Counted from the stretch's first letter, positions 44,281 through 57,045 are shown. The stretch: 64,000 bases of DNA from Hoplostethus atlanticus (GCA_034670405.1 JAXDDX010000033.1:3932501-3996500), one strand, 5' to 3'. The notes: generated from the letters alone by a model not told the origin. A program made the numbers and translations.

Positions 44281-44425
44281 TCCAGCACTGTGACGTCTTT
44301 CTCTGTGGGTTTTCTGTTGATGGAGTTCCTGTAGGTGGCGCTCTTTTCTCTGTCTGTTCGGCCACGGTGGCTACCGCTGCTCATGGTAACTACCCAGTTC
44401 TTCTTCTGTTTATTCCAGACAAACC
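44281..44425 (+). repeat. Dispersed repeat, also at 63.5 kb in opposite orientation
   Basis: tgtgacgtctttctc, tgatggagtt, cctgtaggtggcgctctttt and gctcatg...ctacccag occur in this order here and, reverse-complemented, at 63480-63585. The similarity is clear across about 130 bp with small gaps. Confidence 0.7.
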
Positions 44426-44802
44426 GGAAGTATAAAGCACGTCACTTCCTGTGCGCCAAGAGGAAAGACCGACCTGTTTAATGTTTAATGAACTGGCTAC
44501 AGGCTGAATGAGTATCGTGTTATATCAACTGCTGATAGACAGTAGCGAAACGTACATTTATTTATGAAAATGTCGCAGATTATTTAAGACGTGGTGTGTC
44601 AGAATACAACTACTGCACTAAATTGCACATATTGACTTTGCACAAGCCACGCCTCACTTATCTTTAACTACTCCCCTCCCATTCGTTTACGTCTCCTCTT
44701 CATCACTGATGTGGATTTAATAGGTGAAATCAATAAGGGGCCATAGCTTTCACCTAGTCTTTTCCCACAATTGTTTCTAATTCGTTTGAACCACTATTAC
44801 TA

Positions 44803-44850
44803 CTGATAGATACTTTATTGATCCCGGAGGGGAAATTCTGCAAATTCTGC
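44803..44850 (-). repeat. LINE 3'-end fragment
   Basis: gatagatactttattgatcc followed by cggaggggaaattc is the reverse complement of a common 3' terminus of teleost LINEs (…gggatcaataaagtatcta). I recognise no reverse-transcriptase sequence next to it; the minus-strand open frame at 44914-45294 shows no motif that I know. Confidence 0.55.
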
Positions 44851-46960
44851 AAAACCTACATATACAGATTCTAACATATTCAGAACCTTTGCCATTACTA
44901 TTTAACATCTAAATCACAACAGATTGCCGATGTCACGATTTTGCCACTTGGAGACACAAAACATAAATCTCCCAAGAATAACCTGGGCATGAGAGAGAAA
45001 CATAACTCTCTCTTTCCTGCTGTCCTTAGCTGTCGCTGTCCAAAATTCGCTGGCATGAGGACAAGCCACAGACAGAAAGAAAACATTCATCATGATGGCG
45101 ATCCACCACGGCGTTATGTAGCGGTGGTATCTGAGGGTAATTTTAGTTTTGGTTCCACATCTTTCCCTGTTTTTTTCTGGTACAGCTTGTAGTGCTAAAA
45201 TGTTGTCATTTGGATGCTTTTTGTCCCACAGTCTGAAGTGAACACCCGCTAGGCACCAAATGCTCTCTTGCATTTGAATTCTGTTGCACTTCATGAAGAA
45301 TTACAAACTTCCAGTGTATAAGTGAGTGAGTACGTTGGAAATGAACACACACAACCTCATTCTGTACACAAAATAGCACTGAAAACGGGTAGGGTGGCCT
45401 GTTTCTATGAGAAATATATGAATTATTAAAAAAGATATTAATGGCAGCTCAATTATTTTAGTATACCCACCCTTGGCAGACAAGCCAAAAAGTTAATTTT
45501 GGATATTTTGGATTTAATTTTGGATATCCTAACAGATACATAAATTCATTAAGATTAGATTTGTTGTTGTAGAGGGGAGCCGGGCTCAATTAGACTGTTA
45601 TTTTACTCCATAGCAGTTGGGGGTAGCGGTCGTGTTGTGATGCTGCTAATGAATGATACAGAGAAAATGCTGCATTGTTTATCCTCTGTGGTGCTGCAAA
45701 GAATTCTGGGCCTCCAAATAAGTCATGTTCATCTTTATGGGCCTACTCATTTTACATTTACACAGCAGGCATTTACCTTCTTACAAAATGGCCTACAGTG
45801 AGCGCAACAGCAGAAGAAACCCTTTCCCCCATCATTTCCCATAAGACTGTACTGCAGAGCCCCAGCAAGAAGTAAATAGCAATTGATCTGATTTTAGTCA
45901 GAATCGATCGGTATGATTATGAACATTTAGGGAAAATAGGGTCTTTGTCTGGAGTTATGCTTTAAATCCCTAGATCGGCAACATCATAAATAACCAGTGA
46001 TAAGAAAAAAGGGTCAGAGCCAATAGATGCAGACAAGCAGACAAAAGTTTGTTTTGTAAGAGCAAGATGCCAAAAGAGGAGGAAGATAGGGGAGAGTGGG
46101 ACGTGATGCGGGTTTTCACCTCACAACCGAAGACGGGTAGCGACTACGCATTACTGAGAACGGAAGAAAGGTCATTCCACTTTTGCAAAGCCAGAATCAT
46201 CACCACTTTTTCCTCTCCTTGCCGGGAGTCGGCGCATCCGGCCCTGGGTTTGTACTTTGTAAGGCCAGACAAAACAATTCAGCAAGACAGTTACCTTAAA
46301 AATACAATCTAGAAAGTTTTGGGTGTATTCACTGGATTTGGATAATAGATGGGCTAGACCATTAAAAACACCTGTATCAGCAACCTGGGTAGTCTGTTTG
46401 CCTGGACTTGGATTTTATCATGGTTGTTATTCTTCCTTTTTTCTTATCATAGTCTAATACCCGAAGTGTTCCCCGCACAGTTCTCTGCTCGAAAAACCTT
46501 TTACAACTTCAAGATAACTACAAACCTCATGTTTAGATCTCACATACTGTCGGTCCCAGTATCAACAGCACTGACATTAAAATTCAGATTGAACAAAAGG
46601 CGGTCAATCCAATAAATCACTGTGTACGTTGGGGAGCAGCACGCCCAGGTAACTTAACCCACATTGCTTCATCGCAATAATCTCACATGAGCATCTAGTC
46701 AACCTTACCCTTTAGAACTTGGATACAGGATTTTATTTTAATCTAAATGCTTCCAATTGAAGCGGAAACGGCTGATAAAAAAACAGAGCCAAGCTCCAGA
46801 GCCTCCAGCTTCGCCCGGCCTGTAGCCCCCCTACCAAGGCAACAGCTCAACAGTGACACACTGAACCCAAGTTTTCCAGCTCAGTTGTAATTTTGTACAT
46901 AATTATTGGTAGATAAAGAAATTGACGACGCAAGAAAGACTGACAGGTGTGTTAGTGACC
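44851..46960. other. Gene-free spacer
   Basis: Nothing recognised beyond short chance reading frames. The composition is ordinary and there is no tandem structure. Confidence 0.4.
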
Positions 46961-46961
46961 C

Positions 46962-46998
46962 CCCACCACCACCACCACCACCACCACCACCCACCACC
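46962..46998. repeat. (CCA)n microsatellite
   Basis: About 12 CCA triplets; it encodes a His run in one chance frame. Confidence 0.9.
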
Positions 46999-46999
46999 C

Positions 47000-48590
47000 C
47001 AGCTGCAACCTCGCCGATCGATTTTCCTAAGGGAAACAGCCTCTTATATTTCTACCTGTCGATATCATAACAAGATTTACCGTGGTACAGGAACCTTGAG
47101 ACAAGACAGTGTTCCTGCTGTTCCTCTTAGATTGATTTGTTTATCTAGTGAGCCACTTTGTCAAAGGGTTCAATAATAGCCTTTTTCTCATGATGAGAGA
47201 GAGGTCAGGTCATTCATTTCATATTTTCTGTGTAAGAATGTAGCAGTGTGGCGTTTCATTCAGTTAATCTGGAATCCAAGAGAGCAGGCAGAACGCACAG
47301 CCCACTGCTTGTCTGTCCACAATGTTGTGCTCAATGGTGCCTTGGGAATGAAAAAGGAGACTATTGATTTTCTTTGTTCTTGATTGCCAAGGCAGGCTGG
47401 CCAGGTAGTCCTGGTTCAGTAGCCACGTCACTCACTGTTTACAACTTCTAAGGACACGGTGCTTTTGCTGTTTGAGACAAAGGAAAGACTTTCACAATAA
47501 ACAAAACAACTAAGAGATCTGAAGCTCCAAATGTATCCAATGTACAGATTATGTGTGCTTTAGTTTTGTGTTCATACAAAATGCCATATTGCGAGCAACT
47601 GCCTGCTGCCTTGTCTAATATGTATTTAGCTAATATTAAAGCTGCACTGGGTAACTTCACACTCCGGCAGCCCCAAGTGGCCGCGGGAGTGTGTGAACGA
47701 CATAATTACCCAGAAATCAGTTCTTTCAGTTCAATTTCTTCTTCTGTGGATGGTCGTTGGTGCAAATGGTGAAGAAAAGATGTTTTAGCAGCAGGTTAGC
47801 CGTTAGCCAATGTACTAGCCATTGCTGCTGTTTAGGAGGCAGTTTTGTATTTTGCCCTTAAGTTGCGATTCGTCACTTCCTGTGCACCGAGATGACCAAA
47901 CTCAATACCTGAAATTAATTTGGCTAAATAGGATCTACAGAATTTAATCTACAGTCTTAATTGAGACGCCCTTCTCTACTGCAGCCCCAGTATGTGATTT
48001 AGGCTGATAAAACAGGTGCATTTTACATACAAATCTTACCTAGCATGCCGTACACAGACATGGGGGTTAGGTGCCTTTGCTCAAGGGCACTTTGGCAGTA
48101 TTGAGCACTGTTCTGGAGTTTGAACCAGTAACTTTGGGCTACCAGGCAGCCTCCCTAACCAACCTGCAAAAGCTGCACCTCAACATGATAGCCGTTACAC
48201 AGGTGCTGCATCTCTATCATGTTTATGTCTAGAAATAACCGTCCCATTGAAATAATCCAAGTGATCACTGTGGCGAGAGATTGCTCAAATCTGTCAATCT
48301 TTTGAGTAGATTCTATTAAAGAATATATAAATAGAATGGATCAATAACAGGATTTACAACACCACACCGTGCTGTAGCTAAGAGGTATGTTGACAGCAGT
48401 GGATGGATGTGAAATGGATATACTGCAAATGGAAACTGGTATACTGGTGACTCTAATTCGACTGATAATGGTCATTAGGCTGGTAGGTGGGTGTACACGG
48501 TCTACATGTCCAGAAAGAGAGGTGGTGTACCCTTGACTACTCTGCTGACAAGAAGCTATCTCTGTAGACAGGTGTAATCATTAGAAAAGA
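47000..48590. other. Gene-free spacer with repeat-like block
   Basis: aaagctgcactgggtaactt at about 47638 and cgtcacttcctgtgcaccga at about 47870 bracket a block that resembles dispersed repeats of fish genomes; cgtcacttcctgtgcgcc also follows the 44281 repeat. A second block near 48070 (gctcaagggcactttggcag) has relatives near 54170 and 59990. No gene found. Confidence 0.4.
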
Positions 48591-48593
48591 CCT

Positions 48594-48900
48594 GTGGCGA
48601 TGTCTACTTCAAGACGTGAACAGAAATTACCCGCATCAATGTCTACTTTTAAACCTAGTTTAAAACACACGCACTTTTGCAGACTTGCTGTTACCCAATG
48701 CTGTCATGGAGTTGCTTGTAATTTTCATTTTCAGATTATTTTTGTCTCATTTCATTTTACTCACTCTTGTTTCTTCTCTGTTTTTAATCCTTAAACACCT
48801 TTCCTTGTTTTATGTCTTCAGCTTTTACTTTACACACGTAAAGCACCTTGCAACCTTGTTTTGGAAAAGTGGTTAAAATGTTATGTTATTTAAAATAAAT
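48594..48900 (+). repeat. LINE ORF2 C-terminus and 3'UTR fragment
   Basis: A plus-strand frame has STFKPSLKHTHFCRLA, like the 'FK..LKTHLFRLAF' end of fish non-LTR retrotransposon polymerases. About 200 bp later come gtaaagcaccttgcaacctt and an ...aaaataaa end, matching the usual 3'UTR layout. The upstream ORF is absent (5' truncated). Confidence 0.55.
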
Positions 48901-49679
48901 GGATGCTAGTAAGCTTTTAATACCTGACAAACAGTGCAAAAAGCCTAATCCTCTGCTGCTGCGATTGGGAAGAGTGATACTGTCCTTGTCTCCAGAGCTC
49001 CAAAACAATCTAGAGCCTTATCTGTAATTACACTGCCAGGGCCATTAAATACCCCAGTGAAGGAAATACTCTGCTGGAGAGAAGAGGCCTAATTTTACAA
49101 GCCGCAGTCCATCCTTGTGCCCATTCAAGAGGTGCATACCTGGATGGATTTGGTGGGATCAGTAAAACAAATAAAGATGAGCACTAAGACAGAGTTTTAG
49201 CTATAGGGAGCTGAAGCCTTAACCCAGACCCCCCGCTGGTTTACTAGCAGCTAGGTGGCTAGGTGATTTACCATATTATTATAAGATATACACATTTCTG
49301 TAATTTTGTTGAAACATTTTGGGTGCAATTGTGAGCTTATAAGGTAGCCAGTGACTAAATATCATCATATTCATTCTACTGAATATTTCTGAATTGTAAC
49401 CGTACAGTTAGTAGTTTCCTTATATCCAGTAATCTGTAATGTATTAGAATAGGTAGAAGTGACATCAACTTCGGCTCCATAAATATAAATATTTCTCAGA
49501 GGCAGAGCTTCTCTGGATGCAGACATCTCATTGGTTGAGTTAAACCACAGTGGGCGGGGCCAAAGGACCACATAACTTTAGACTGAAGCCCAGTGAAAAA
49601 GACAAGAGGTACGAGAGGAGCTAGCTAATATTGTGAAGCCTAGCGCTCTGCTAGTAACTGAACCAATGCAATCTAGCCA
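48901..49679. other. Gene-free spacer
   Basis: No gene or delimited repeat recognised. Confidence 0.4.
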
Positions 49680-49743
49680 TACATTACATTACATTACAGT
49701 CATTTAGCAGACGCTTTTATCCAAAGCGACTTACAATAAGTGC
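49680..49743. repeat. Dispersed teleost repeat, copy 3 (core only)
   Basis: acattacattacattacagt followed by catttagcagacgcttttat and ccaaagcgacttacaataag: the same core as the 38155 copy, without its tail. The flanks contain ctagcc/ctagtt-rich duplicated words (49745-49850). Confidence 0.75.
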
Positions 49744-50137
49744 TAAGTTATCTAGGTTAGCTAGTTAGCCTAGCTGACCTTCCAAAGTTCAAACTAGCCA
49801 TACTAGCCTACAGCTATCTAGGTAAGCTAGTTAGCTAGCCTGCTGACCTTCTAAGATCATGAATGCCATGGTCATGAATGAATGAAAAATAAATCATTCC
49901 CATTTGTATTTTTTATTTATATTTTGACCAGAGTTCCTGTTTTGACAGTCAAGTTTGCCAGCTAACTAGAGCTGAAAAACTGGGTTCTTTGACTCCGCCC
50001 ATTGAGGTTTAGCCCAACCAATGAGGTTACTTCTGCCTCCAAGAAACATTTAAAACTCTAAACAAGTTACAAATAGATGGATATGAGCACATGTGATACA
50101 CACAAGTTAACACAGCATACCAATACATACATACCCA

Positions 50138-50146
50138 CCACACACG

Positions 50147-50188
<42 letters not shown>
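50138..50188. repeat. (CA)n microsatellite
   Basis: About 25 CA units with a few CG interruptions at the left end. Confidence 0.95.
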
Positions 50189-50189
<1 letters not shown>

Positions 50190-52298
50190 TCAGTAGCCAA
50201 TATGAGCTATTTAAGTCACAGTCCTGAGTCCACATCTGTGGATGACCTTAATACAGCTTTACTTCTTCTCATTGACCTCAGTGTAATATGATCCACTTGA
50301 CATGGAAATAAGTACTATATCAACTACGACTATCAGTTATCAATTACTTCAAGAAATACTTCATGAAATACTTCCTTCCACTTAGTTTAAAAGACGAGAC
50401 TTTTAATATTCATTTTACAGTTCATAAAAATACTAACAAATCAATGATATATTTGGTATTTTAGCAACCTGATTTATGCTCAGTTAAGGGTTAGCCCTAC
50501 ACTCAAACTGGGCTTGTCTACTGTTAGACCTTATAAATATTAAATTGATGGATAACTCACATCAGACATGGACTAATGTATACTACTAATTATTGAGCAT
50601 TAAATAGACATTCTATGCACTCACCAACATAGTTATTATTATTATTGCTATTGAGTTGGATCCAAAAGTACTTACAGTATGTCTGTTATGATTTATGGTA
50701 CTTTATGGTATTTTTCTTATCTCCTATGCCAATACCATATGATTTTAGGTGGTATATGTTTTGGCCAATACTACCTGCATGATATTTTTTGCTGTGTTTG
50801 TGCTTAAATGTTTCATAGGAATTCTGTATTTCATTTTCATAAGGGTTTGACTGAGATGCTGTGACTGTGACTGAATGTTAACGTTGCATCCAATGTCACA
50901 TGAAGTCATCTTGGAGGACAGTTGCCATGGCACTCTAACAGGCTTTTTTTTTTTTAATGACTTAAAAGGTAAGATTAATTTAAAAGAATACCAGTGGCAA
51001 GCCAAATGCATCCTATCTTCACCCACTCAGCAGATTCACAGCTCTTAAGTTTTGTGCACTGCACGTCACTTACCATTTATTTTGCCCCAACCTCTTTTCT
51101 GTCATATTCTTCTCCATTCAGGCGTATTTTAAGTATGAAACAAAAAAATAGATGTGATATCTCTCATAAGCTCTGTTGCACAACCTCCGACGTTTCATCA
51201 GGTGTCTTCACATCATGCAAAGAACAAAAATAAACTCATGAAGCCTGGGTGAATTAATCCACATTACTCATCCAGTCATTACTCTACTATGACCACAAAA
51301 GAGGATAACTTAATGAGACAGTTTCCTAACATCGCACAGCCGCTGCTTTCTTCTGTGCCTGCCGAGGTTGTCGTCAGACCCTGCTGCTGCCTTCACGTAC
51401 CGTCGGAAATATAGAAATTACATGTAGAGCGCACGTAAATGAACCAGCAAAGTGTTAAATGCGATTAGGAATTTTCTAATGTCCGAGTTGCCGAGATGTG
51501 ACGTTTAAGGGGCGATGAGCATGGAGGCCATGTCATAACGGTAAATGTGATCATTTGGCATTGCCATGTAAATAATTAGTATGTTTCTTTAACTTGTCAT
51601 GCTTTTTTTGGTATTTAATAAATTCTTACACATCAATTTCATGCTGATGCACATTTGTTCCTCTTCATTGTACCGCTGCAGTAGCTCTTTTCTAAATAAA
51701 ACCTCAGCCACCAAAGAATACTTTGATTACAGGGTTCATTTTCTATTATTATTAAGTAGAAAAAAGGAGCACCTGTAGGCAGCATGTGTCTTGCTTAACA
51801 CCAGGGGGCACTCTTTACAAGACTGAAGAGAGAACAAGCCCTAACTAGCTAGATCCACTGTTGCCAACTAGGTAACACTACATTTAGTGCCTTTTACTGC
51901 CTTTTTGTTGTTTGTTGTTTGTTGTGCTGATGTGGCTACTTGCTTGTCTAATCATAACTAATCCTAGCTAACATATGTTTAGCCTGCAATAGTAGGATTA
52001 AGCGCTGTTAAAGTAAATTAGCACAGAATACTAGTATTTATCATTTATCATTTTGTGTCTGGTTGTACTGATACTGTGTTGTCACGTGCCACAGACAGAT
52101 GTGACATGTGTGCCATGGATATGTGCCTGAGTATTGCACAATAAGCCAGTGAGGCCCTTCAAGGAAGTCAGAAATCTGACCTTGACCAGACCACTACTAT
52201 GTGGAGAGAGTCCATAGGATGAACCATGTTAATATAGAGAACCAATCATGAGAGACTTCTTTGTTTCCAAAGAAACTATAAAGATGGTATTGGGCTGA

Positions 52299-52300
<2 letters not shown>
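50190..52300. other. Gene-free spacer with a unique block
   Basis: No gene recognised. 51310-51600 is free of simple repeat, contains several taaatgaac/taaataatta homeodomain-like words and is a candidate non-coding element (inference only). Confidence 0.35.

Positions 52301-52303
<3 letters not shown>

Positions 52304-52329
<26 letters not shown>
52304..52329. repeat. (GA)n microsatellite
   Basis: Thirteen GA units. Confidence 0.9.
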
Positions 52330-52796
52330 CATAGAGAGATTTTGACTTTCTGTGGGACCTGTGACAAGGTATTTCTCTCAAATATATCTGTATACAATAT
52401 ATTTCTGTACTTCAACCTATCAGTGTTTTGTGTGTTATTTCAAGAGTAATGAGTGCTTACAGGCAATTTTCCACGGCAGCGCCCACTTACAACAAAGTCC
52501 AACCAACAGTGCAAATGCTACAGACACTAACTTGACACGACTTACCTCATCAGGAAACCAGGGAACTCCTACCAGCTACTACCACAGGCACCTCACGCAC
52601 AGATCAACAGGGAGCTGATGAAAATCAATCAATCAGCACATCACCACAGCAACCAAATCATGTGGATACTGAAAATGTATAATTTAGTCTAATGAGTCCA
52701 GACAAACTGTAAAATTTGATTGTTTGAGTATCATCCCAATGATTCATTGAATCAAACACAGATAATTAATCGATAATACTTAAATGATAATTAAAT

Positions 52797-53475
52797 GTCA
52801 CTCTTTCGCCAAGCAATATAGCTAACACTTTATATTTGGTATATTTTGTATATATATATATTTGGTATATATATTTGGTAACACTTTATATTAAGGTACA
52901 CATATTCACCATTAACTAGTTGCTTATTAGCAGCATGTTAGTAGCATATTGGCTCTTTATTAGTCACTATAAAGCACTTATTAATGCCTTATTCTGTATG
53001 ACCATATTCTACAACTACTAACCCATTAACTAAGAGTTTTCCCTCAATAACCTCCTAATTACTGCTTATTGACAGTGAGTAAGGAAGTTGTTGTACATGA
53101 ATTAAGATCTTAATATGCTTTGCTCAGAATGGGCCTTATAAGGTGGTAGTACTACATAGTACCACAAGAATAGTCACCCTTAATAACACTTAATAAATAT
53201 GGTCTATTCTTATGTAGCAAAACACAAAACTACAAGTGTTAATAGTTCAAATAACTCTAAATGAAGTCTCTAACTCAGAATATGTTCCCATTCTAAAGTG
53301 AGGTCTTGCTCATAACCAGTTCACTGGCAGTTTGACACTTATAACTCACAGGTTCCCTTTTCTAAATAAATACATTATAGCATGTCCCTTACCATGTTTT
53401 TTTTTTACATAACAGCTTTGAACCTGATTCAGCCAATCAGAGCTGAGGAACAGATTATTTCTTTTACAAATGCTG
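52797..53475. repeat. Dispersed repeat, copy 2, split by another element
   Basis: cgccaagcaatatagct (near 52806) and gaacctgattcagccaatca (near 53421) match the two blocks at 10366 and 10485. Here about 610 bp separates them instead of 120, because a second repeat (52877-53304) sits between. Confidence 0.5.
52877..53304. mobile_element. Non-autonomous repeat of the 'ggtaacacttta' family
   Basis: Begins ggtaacactttatattaagg and continues with cattaactagttgcttatta, a sequence widespread in teleost genomes. It ends with tgttcccattctaaagtg, which only roughly mirrors the left end. Non-coding. The superfamily is not assigned. Confidence 0.5.
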
Positions 53476-53479
53476 TCAA

Positions 53480-54310
53480 AGACTGTTTGCCACTTCCTCC
53501 TCCCTGGTAGCGATAACCTCCAGCAGCCTAACCGCTGCCTCATCTATTCTTACTTCGCAGCAGCTCTTCACATTTGGTTTTAGACCGCTCTTATTCTCGA
53601 TTAACTGTCTTGCCTGTGCGTATCACATTGCCAGCTGTAGTGAACATTATGTCTCAGTGTTTGAAGACAACACCATTACTGTCAAAGGCTTGCAAATCCA
53701 TCCGCAGATCTACGTCTCTGAGACTCAATATCAATACCTGATCTAAATGTGTTAAGAATGATTTGATTAATGAAACAAGGTTAGTTAGAAAATGAATAAA
53801 TAAATACTGAGTGACGCTCCTCTACTTCCATATAATGATGACATTAATCTCTCCTAACTGCATAATGTATAATGGCTGACATGGGCAATAATAATGATCC
53901 ACTCAATGTGTCACTGGAATCAATGATTTTCAAGGGCCCATAAGTTCCTTTGCTGCAGAGCAAATCTGATATTGCTGTGACTAAAACTGACTAATTTTCT
54001 CACACTATCAATCAAGTGAGTAACACTTTGTTTAGGCAGGGTCTGTTTGTTGAGCATGCATGCTCTTATTCAGTGATGCCCTGCTTCACAATCACACAGT
54101 TACACACTCAGGCTGTCCAGTATGACCACAGGCCACTGAACCACTCTACTGGAGTGGAGCAGTTAAAGGTTAAGTGTCTTGCTAACGGGCACTTCAGCTG
54201 GGAGGGAAGAGCACTTGTTCACTTCAATTCACTTCACCCAACGATCTGCAACCTTGAGGTCACGAGCCCATTTCTTCAACCTTCATGTTTTGAAGTCTTG
54301 AGGTTATGCA
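53480..54310. other. Gene-free spacer
   Basis: No gene. gagcatgcatgctcttattc near 54052 and gtgtcttgctaacgggcact near 54174 belong to a dispersed sequence also seen near 59955 and 48070. Confidence 0.4.
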
Positions 54311-54313
54311 GCC

Positions 54314-54976
54314 TTGATTTATACTACACCAACTCATTGATTCATACTATACCAACTCATTGATTTATACTACACCAACTCATTGATTCATACTATACCA
54401 ACTCATTGATTTATACTACACCAACTCATTGATTTATACTACACCAACTCATTGATTTATACTACACCAACTCATTGATTCATACTATACCAACTCATTG
54501 ATTCATACTATATCAACTCATTGATTTATACTACACCAACTCATTGATTCATACTACACCAACTCATTGATTCATACTACACCAACTCATTGATTCATAC
54601 TATACCAACTCATTGATTCATACTACACCAACTCATTGATTCATACTATACCAACTCATTGATTCATACTATACCTTCACATTGATTCATACTATACCAA
54701 CTCATTGATTTATACTACACCAACTCATTGATTCATACTACACCAACTCATTGATTTATACTACACCAACTCATTGATTCATACTATACCAACTCATTGA
54801 TTCATACTATACCAACTCATTGATTTATACTACACCAACTCATTGATTCATACTACACCAACTCATTGATTCATACTACACCAACTCATTGATTCATACT
54901 ATACCAACTCATTGATTCATACTACACCAACTCATTGATTCATACTATACCAACTCATTGATTCATACTATACCAA
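54314..54976. repeat. 23-bp minisatellite, about 29 units
   Basis: Tandem units of ttgatt(t/c)atacta(c/t)accaactca. Two variable positions (t/c in 'ttyata' and c/t in 'ctayacc') define sub-types that are interspersed along the array. One unit near 54670 is altered (ccttcaca). Unit length is constant. Confidence 0.95.
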
Positions 54977-56179
54977 GTGACAGACACTGGGAGGGAAATG
55001 GAAGCGCTTGCTTGATCTGAGATGGCCCAGCTCCCAGGTGTGGTTCAGCAGTGTGAGATGTGCACTGTTAAAAGCACCAGCTGCTCCCACGGATTGCTGT
55101 TGCTTCCAGACAACTATTGTCCTTTTGCTAAAAGGGGAGGGTCAGAGGAGCAAGTTTAAAAAGGAGGGAGATACACGGAGGTACAGTACCTCTCCTGATC
55201 CTCCCACAGTTAAAGACTCAGGCTGTGGAGCCCACATAATTGTTATGACTGTTCATGGATTAATATTTACTCAAATAGTTAGTCAAGTAGTTGTTTTTTT
55301 CTATATCCTTCTGTCTTGATATTGGTAAGTATTAGTAGATTAATACATTATAATCCTTTGACCTCACTTTTTTCATCTCTCCCAGTAGGTAAAAGTTTGA
55401 TCTCAGTGGGAATTCAAAATGGCACAGGAGAAAAAAAAAACATCCAATAACTTTCAACATAATTACAAAACCTACTCAAAGTATAAAAGCCGGAGAAGAA
55501 AATCCGTCTTCTCTACACAAATACACTGTTTACTCCATTACAGAGGAGTGTTAGTTTGAGACTACCTAATGAAATCTCTGGCTTGGCTGTTCCTTCCAAA
55601 TGAGTTCACCAATTACAACTCTGCTATCTGATGAAGCAATGCCTCCCTCAAATGAGGTACATTTCTGTTGTTTCGGACCAATTAGGTTAACGAACACATC
55701 CGAGTTCTGTGTGTTGTATGAGTATGAGTATGAATGGGCCATGTACCAGTGCAGCGGTGCTCCAATGCCTCTCATTGACAGCTAATTAATTCCAGAGACA
55801 CGAGCTCTGTAATCTAAAAAGCTTACATGCTGTCAAGTTGAGTCCAGTGGTAATTTCAATGAGCTTAATGAGCGTTAATGAGCTCTTCGCTAACGGACAA
55901 TGGGAGGCTGAAGAAAGTCATCGACACCCCCGGTGAGCGCAGCAGGGCATCCGCTACAGTATACAAAGATATTCAACCCATTCCAAAATGAGATATCCAG
56001 CCATGTGACACGCTGAAGTCACACGGCTGCCGTGACATGAAAGAAGCTCGCTATCACTACATCTCTTTTTCTAGATTGTGCCATTCCCTTAGAAAACATT
56101 CACATTTTAGAGGATCTCGACAGTTTTTTAGCTGATCAATGAACGTCATTTCAACAAATACTTAGTTATGATGGTGAGT
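54977..56179. other. Gene-free spacer with a candidate conserved block
   Basis: No gene. 55760-55915 contains gacagctaattaattccaga and repeated ttaatgag words and looks unlike the repeats around it; possibly regulatory. Confidence 0.35.
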
Positions 56180-56445
56180 CTGGCTGACAAACGTTTAATA
56201 AAAGGTGGTGGGGGTCCATGTCAGCGGGGGACCCGGGCCTTGTTGATTAGGCCGGTAGCAGAAGGAAAGAAGCTGTTCTTGTGGCGTGAGGTTTTGGTCT
56301 TGATGGACCGCAGCCTCCTACCAGAGGGGAGTGAGGGTCCCGCCTCAGGGTCCGAGAGGCGTACAGGTCCCGGAGAGATGGCAGATTGCAGCCAATCACC
56401 TTCTCAGCAGAGCGAATGACACGCTGCCCTTATCCTTGGCAGTGT
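56180..56445 (-). pseudogene. LINE (L2/CR1-like) reverse-transcriptase C-terminal fragment
   Basis: The minus strand reads RSAEKVIGCNLPSLRDLYAS, then after a small deletion and frameshift LPSGRRLRSIKTKTSRHKNS, then FFPSATGLIN. 'LPSGRR.RS...KT.R..NSFFP.A..L.N' is the typical C-terminal end of teleost L2/CR1-like polymerases. It is 5' truncated, as is usual for these elements. Confidence 0.75.
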
Positions 56446-56889
56446 CAGCAGCGTACATATGTTTTGTTTTTTTACTGACACAATTACTGACAAAATTAGA
56501 TTTTTCCAACAAGAAGGTTGAAGGTTATCATTGCATCATAACAAGTAATAATTGAGTCATTGGTATTGATCAACATCCCTATCAACCCCTGCAGATATGT
56601 TATGGTCATTTCCTGCTATGGACCAGGAAGAATAGTACTTGCCCCTTCAACAAAATTCAACAAAAAGTCACCAGTAAACACAACCTAACATCTCATAAGC
56701 ATGAACAAATTAAACTCATCTAATTTACACAGCGACACACACAGAGTCCTCTGGCACTGTGGGAACACAGTGTAAGTCAGTCCATTAACTGGTAGCAGGT
56801 GCAGTGATTGAATTGGGTGATACTTAGGGATTATGGGTGTTGGAGTTTATGGGGGATTTGACTCTTTCTTACATTGAACATCAGGGAAC

Positions 56890-57045
56890 AACTCGGTTCT
56901 GACTGCATACTCTTTTATTTTACTTTAAAATCCTTTTCTCTAAATTCCTACTTTTTGTTTTTGTGTTGTGTTATGTTTAAGTCGAATTCCTTGTATGTGC
57001 AAACTTAGATGGCCAATAAAACTGATTCTGATTCTCGATAAAAGG
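56890..57045 (+). repeat. LINE 3'UTR tail
   Basis: ccttgtatgtgcaaacttag followed by atggccaataaaactgattc and a short ctgattctgattct repeat is a familiar 3' end of fish L2/CR1-type LINEs. It is on the strand opposite to the 56180 fragment, so it is a separate insertion. Confidence 0.6.

Noticed and set aside
44914-45294. 126-codon minus-strand open frame
   Set aside because: No recognisable motif, no splice or promoter context, and composition like the flanks. It lies beside a LINE 3' tail and could at most be repeat-derived.
54314-54976. CRISPR-like array
   Set aside because: Units are contiguous with no unique spacers, in vertebrate DNA; it is a minisatellite.
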